Shown one piece after another: positions 6,220 to 8,992 of a stretch of DNA of 8,992 nt; position 1 is the stretch's first letter; the number at the start of each line of letters is the position of its first letter. Source of the DNA: Phycisphaerae bacterium. GTDB taxonomy: Bacteria; Planctomycetota; Phycisphaerae; UBA1845; UTPLA1. The translations under genes were made by a program, and so were the position numbers. Location of the stretch: contig JAFGQA010000314.1 of the NCBI GenBank assembly GCA_016935885.1, positions 1-8,992 on the forward strand. Direction: 5' to 3'. The notes beneath the pieces are model-generated. The model saw only the letters and a list, made by a program, of their open reading frames with translations. It was not told the origin of the DNA and searched no databases.

Positions 6220-6333
6220 CGCGGCCCCGCGTGCCCCCGAAGTTACAGCGTTTTCACGGCGATGCAACTGACTGTCTGACGATAGTGCCAAATAGGGTCC
6301 GTGACACTTCCGGCGGCATTCGATTTTGGGTGC

Positions 6334-6356
6334 CACGGGCGGCTTGTCCGCCCGTG
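6334..6356. repeat. Perfect 9-bp hairpin in the divergent gap
   Basis: CACGGGCGG (6334-6342) and CCGCCCGTG (6348-6356) pair perfectly around the loop CTTGT. No T-run follows on either side, and the position far from any stop codon argues against a terminator. It fits a REP-like palindromic unit. Confidence 0.65.
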
Positions 6357-6392
6357 CGGTCTCTCCGGTGGGCGCGCGGGGCATACACACTG

Positions 6393-6625
6393 GCAGGCAG
6401 TACGCGTTTGGCCTTCAGACGGGGGTGGCATGGGTCGTGGTGGCATGGGTAACGAACGACACGCCCCACGGGGGTGGGTCGTTCATTACCCGTGAGAACA
6501 GGCTCGCACGGACGCCCACGGGTAAGCTCCGCCGCCGCTGGCGGCTCCGCTTACCCATGCCACCCTTGGCACCCATGCCACCCTCGGCACACCTGCCACA
6601 CCGCTTAACGCGTACGCAGGCAAGC
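6393..6625. repeat. REP-like cluster: large imperfect inverted repeat with nested hairpins
   Basis: The 12-mer GGTGGCATGGGT occurs twice on the plus strand (6424-6435, 6439-6450) and twice inverted (6553-6564, 6571-6582). Both pairs are bordered outside by TACGCGTT or its complement, so the arms form a large imperfect inverted repeat. Nested inside are two hairpins. At 6444-6494 a stem of about 17 bp pairs GGGTAACGAACGAC with GTCGTTCATTACCC, with one mismatch. At 6520-6556 GGGTAAGC pairs with GCTTACCC, enclosing GCCGCC/GGCGGC. A related single copy lies at 88-124. The structure resembles REP or MITE-like non-autonomous elements. No transposase is present in the window. Confidence 0.7.
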
Positions 6626-6752
6626 TGCAAGTGACACCCAACCCGAAGAAGAGGCTGTGACAAGGCACTACACTGTCACGGACCTGCCGAAGACGGTACA
6701 CAGTCCGGCTACGCCGCCGATCGCGCGTACACCGATCCTCTTCCCGTCCGCG

Positions 6753-6781
6753 TGGACCCATCCCCGACCAAAGGCTATGAT
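6753..6781 (+). promoter_or_regulatory. Possible sigma70-like promoter of mmsA
   Basis: TGGACC (6753-6758, 4/6 to TTGACA) is followed after 17 bases by TATGAT (6776-6781, 5/6 to TATAAT). The predicted transcript start near 6788 gives a leader of about 120 bases. It is the best -35/-10 pair I found between the repeat cluster and the start codon at 6910. Confidence 0.4.
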
Positions 6782-6909
6782 ACCGATCCCAGGAAGCCAC
6801 CAGTCTCCATCAGACGGGAGGGATCAGGCTTTATATCGAGCGACAAGACCCCGCGGGCTTCAGGCCGGCGGCCGGTTTGTCAGGCGTTGCCAGAATAGGA
6901 GATTCCCGA

Positions 6910-8415
6910 ATGCCGACCGACAACATCGAAACCGTCAGACTCTTCGTCAATGGCGATTTCCGCGAGGCCGTTGCGACTCACCACGGTCCCGTGTACAACC
7001 CGTCCACTGGCGAGCAGATCGCCCGATGTCCCTTCTGTGACGCCGACGAGACCGCCTCCGTCGTCCAGGCCGCGGCCGACGCCTTCCCCGCCTGGCGCGA
7101 CACACCCATCGTCGAGCGGGCGCGTGTCATGTTCCGACTCGTCGCCCTGATGGAGAAACACGTCGAGGACCTCGCCAAGACCATCTCCCGTGAGCACGGC
7201 AAGACCTACGTCGAGTCACTCGGCTCCGTCCGCCGCGCCATCGAGATGACCGAGTTTGCCTGCGGCATGCCCACACTCACCATGGGCGACACGGTCCACG
7301 ACCTCGCCCAGAACGTCGATTGCGAGACCTTCTACTACCCCCTCGGCGTCTGCGTTGGCATCACGCCGTTCAACTTCCCGCTGATGGTCCCGTTGTGGAT
7401 GGTCCCGAACGCCCTCGCGACGGGCAACACGTTCGTCCTGAAGCCCAGCGAGAAGGTCCCGCTCAGTGCCATGCGCCTAGCGGAGTTGCTCGCCGAGGCC
7501 GGTCTGCCCAAAGGCGTCTTTAACATCGTCCACGGAGACAAGCAGTGCGTCGACGTCCTCCTCACGCATCCGCTTGTTCAGGCCGTCAGCTTCGTCGGGA
7601 GCACGCCGATCGCCAAGTACATCTACGAGACCGCCACCAGCCACGGCAAACGCTGCCAGGCCAATGGCGGCGCCAAGAACCACATCGTCATCATGCCCGA
7701 TGCGGACATGGACATGGTCGCCGGTGCCGTCCAGACCAGTGCCTTCGGCTGTAGCGGCCAGCGCTGCATGGCCGGTCCGCTCGCCGTCGCCGTCGGCGAG
7801 GCCGGCGACGCCGTCGTCGAAAGGCTCGTCGCGGGTGCCGACAAGATGAAGGTCGGCCCCACCGACCGCGACTGGGGCGCCGACATGGGACCCGTCGTCA
7901 CGAGGCAGCACCTCGAAGGCCTACTGGCGCATATTGACAAGGGCATCAAGGAAGGCACCAAGCTCGCCCGGGACGGCCGCGGCGTCAAGGTCGCCGAACT
8001 CCCCAACGGCTTCTACCTCGGCCCGACGATCTTCGACCACGCAGACCCCGGCATGCACGTCTTCAAAACGGAGCTGTTCGGCCCCATCTTGACCGTCACG
8101 CGGGTCGGCGACCTCGACGAAGCCATCGAACTGACGAACAAGAGCGAATACGGCAACGGCGCCGTCATCTACACGCGAAGCGGCCACGCCGCCCGCGAGT
8201 TCAAGCACCGCGCCGGCGCCGGCATGATCGGCATCAACGTCGGCGTGCCCGCCCCGATGGCCATGTTCCCCTTCACCGGCCAGAAGGCGAGCTTCTTCGG
8301 CGACGTGCAGATCCAAGGCAAGGAGGGCATTCGCTTCTACACACAGCAGAAGATGATCCTATCCCGCTGGCACGCCGGCGGCCACGCAGGGGAGTTCGTA
8401 ACGACGAGGGGCTGA
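6910..8415 (+). CDS. mmsA: CoA-acylating (methyl)malonate-semialdehyde dehydrogenase
   Basis: A 501-residue aldehyde-dehydrogenase-superfamily protein of the MmsA/IolA type. TPFNFP (152-157) holds the oxyanion-hole Asn155, GSTPIAKYIYE (230-240) is in the NAD-binding region, and the catalytic Cys286 lies in FGCSGQRCMA. ELFGP (388-392) and GINVGVPAPM...FTGQKASFFGD (441-465) are signatures of the subgroup. Where typical aldehyde dehydrogenases have the general-base Glu in 'ELGGK', this protein has NGGAKNHIVIMPDAD, as CoA-dependent members do. The reaction is (methyl)malonate semialdehyde plus CoA and NAD+ to propionyl-CoA or acetyl-CoA, CO2 and NADH. It serves valine, inositol, beta-alanine or thymine breakdown. 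The ATG at 6910 has AGGAGA (6897-6902) seven bases upstream; an in-frame TTG at 6877 lacks that support. The C-terminal tail after about 487 is slightly longer than in IolA. Confidence 0.93.
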   Translation: MPTDNIETVRLFVNGDFREAVATHHGPVYNPSTGEQIARCPFCDADETASVVQAAADAFPAWRDTPIVERARVMFRLVALMEKHVEDLAKTISREHGKTYVESLGSVRRAIEMTEFACGMPTLTMGDTVHDLAQNVDCETFYYPLGVCVGITPFNFPLMVPLWMVPNALATGNTFVLKPSEKVPLSAMRLAELLAEAGLPKGVFNIVHGDKQCVDVLLTHPLVQAVSFVGSTPIAKYIYETATSHGKRCQANGGAKNHIVIMPDADMDMVAGAVQTSAFGCSGQRCMAGPLAVAVGEAGDAVVERLVAGADKMKVGPTDRDWGADMGPVVTRQHLEGLLAHIDKGIKEGTKLARDGRGVKVAELPNGFYLGPTIFDHADPGMHVFKTELFGPILTVTRVGDLDEAIELTNKSEYGNGAVIYTRSGHAAREFKHRAGAGMIGINVGVPAPMAMFPFTGQKASFFGDVQIQGKEGIRFYTQQKMILSRWHAGGHAGEFVTTRG

Positions 8416-8589
8416 CGCCGGGATGTGATGCGATGGCCACTTCCGAACAGGCGTGACCTACGTCTCGGGTCTGCGCGCTGCGCACAGGACGCACGTAGGA
8501 TGGCGAATCCTGCCCATCTGTTGAACCTGCGCACCTGCTCGCTTGGGAACGCGGCGAGGTCGCGGGCAGCCGCGACCTCATGTCCGCGG
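8416..8589. other. Short convergent intergenic region
   Basis: This gap lies between the stop codons of mmsA and the minus-strand small gene. It contains an outer inverted repeat CCTACGT/ACGTAGG (about 8457-8495) with TGCGC/GCGCA inside it, and the strong hairpin at 8556-8579. No additional gene is visible. Confidence 0.5.
8556..8579. terminator. Perfect 10-bp hairpin between convergent genes
   Basis: GAGGTCGCGG (8556-8565) pairs perfectly with CCGCGACCTC (8570-8579) around the loop GCAG. It sits 140 bases past the mmsA stop and 10 bases past the stop of the convergent small gene, so it could act as a shared bidirectional terminator. There is no T-run on either side, so it may instead be a transcript-stabilising or REP-like palindrome. 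Confidence 0.45.
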
Positions 8590-8922
8590 TCATGCCTGCC
8601 CACGGTCGATCGAATAGAGCCACCAACGTCGGCGTGCATTCTCTCCGGGCTTGACATGCCGTACGGCGTAGATCGTCATCGTCTCTCCGCTGTCGGTCCA
8701 CACGCGGAAGTAGTGCTTGCGGTAGTAGCGCTCTCCGCCACGCCGATGTCCCTCCGCCTCGGTTTGCTTCCAGGACTCGAGCAACTCGCGGATCACGTAG
8801 TGTCGTCCCCGCCAGGTGAAACCCGCCGGCAGACCCGGCTGCCCCCGGGCCATCGCGGCAGCATCGAACGTGCCGGGATCCGGCGTGATTGCCTCGGATA
8901 CGAATTCGCCTTCAAGGGCCAT
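8590..8922 (-). CDS. Small conserved protein, DUF6504-like, function unknown
   Basis: A 110-residue protein with EFVSEAI (6-12), PGTFDAAAMARGQPGLP (16-32), FTWRGRHYVIRELLESWKQ (35-53), ERYYRKHYFRVWTDSGETMT (64-83) and RRRWWLYSID (98-107). I recognise the overall pattern: an F.WRGR.Y.V...L..W core, a REYFRV-like strand and a WxLY.ID end. It matches a family of small cytoplasmic proteins of unknown function, probably DUF6504, that is frequent in planctomycete-type genomes. There is no signal peptide or membrane segment. The ATG at 8922 has GGTGGA just upstream; a GTG at 8943 would add seven residues (MCFDGGF) with poorer ribosome-binding context. It is convergent with mmsA. No function is proposed. 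Confidence 0.7.
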   Translation of the reverse strand: MALEGEFVSEAITPDPGTFDAAAMARGQPGLPAGFTWRGRHYVIRELLESWKQTEAEGHRRGGERYYRKHYFRVWTDSGETMTIYAVRHVKPGENARRRWWLYSIDRGQA

Positions 8923-8992
8923 GAATCCACCGTCGAAACACACCTCGACACGTTCCCTTGCTCATAACTGCTCGCGGTGCTTGGATCAAGGC

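Larger units (their letters stand above)
6159..6909. other. 751-bp divergent intergenic region
   Basis: This gap separates the start codons of the divergent amidohydrolase and dehydrogenase genes. It contains the short palindrome at 6206-6219, hairpins at 6334-6356, 6444-6494 and 6520-6556, a large imperfect inverted repeat at 6393-6625, an 11-base inverted pair at 6296-6306/6674-6684, and a promoter for the dehydrogenase at 6753-6781. The several short open frames here are created by the GC-rich palindromes and have no supporting features. Confidence 0.65.

Noticed and set aside
5181..6452. 423-codon plus-strand open frame
   Set aside because: It covers the amidohydrolase gene in antisense and is rich in His, Arg, Val and Asp as expected of a mirrored GC-rich gene; the minus strand carries the catalytic residues.
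6334..6556. Riboswitch or intrinsic terminator in the divergent gap
   Set aside because: The hairpins lack T-runs, are distant from both start codons, and share a repeated 12-mer in both orientations. That fits a dispersed palindromic repeat better than a ligand-sensing leader.

Overview
The window is GC-rich, tightly coded bacterial DNA, most likely from a Planctomycetota-type genome (inference). The clues are leucine-rich repeats of the 'TDAGLAHL' style, a small 'GTFDAAAMARG' family protein, and long intergenic gaps filled with GC-rich palindromes. No rRNA, tRNA or taxonomic marker is present, so the assignment is tentative.

Layout. 1-600 holds no intact gene. It carries a palindrome, one copy of a dispersed repeat that recurs near 6.4 kb, and on the minus strand a broken remnant of a TolB/PD40-type beta-propeller gene. 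609-4359 (+) is a two-gene operon with a good sigma70-like promoter: a soluble KAP-family P-loop NTPase (714-2159) overlapped by 32 bp by a NACHT NTPase with C-terminal leucine-rich repeats (2128-4359). This NLR-like gene, paired with a KAP NTPase, is the most interesting part of the window and is a candidate anti-phage or other conflict system. 4360-4500 is a degenerate seven-base-period tract. 4709-5163 (-) is a hicB-hicA toxin-antitoxin pair with its own promoter, convergent with the NTPase operon.

The second half is metabolic. 5289-6158 (-) encodes a nitrilase-superfamily amidohydrolase close to beta-ureidopropionase. 6910-8415 (+) encodes a CoA-acylating (methyl)malonate-semialdehyde dehydrogenase. 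They diverge across a 751-bp gap filled with palindromic, REP-like repeats. Together they fit two steps of reductive pyrimidine breakdown: release of beta-alanine or 3-aminoisobutyrate, then oxidation of the derived semialdehyde to acetyl-CoA or propionyl-CoA. The intervening aminotransferase is not in the window. 8590-8922 (-) encodes a small conserved protein of unknown function, convergent with the dehydrogenase and separated from it by GC-rich hairpins.

The KAP/NACHT operon and hicBA lie side by side between ordinary metabolic genes and repeat-rich DNA, as in a small defence island. That functional reading is inference. The domain calls rest on motifs read directly from the translated sequence.
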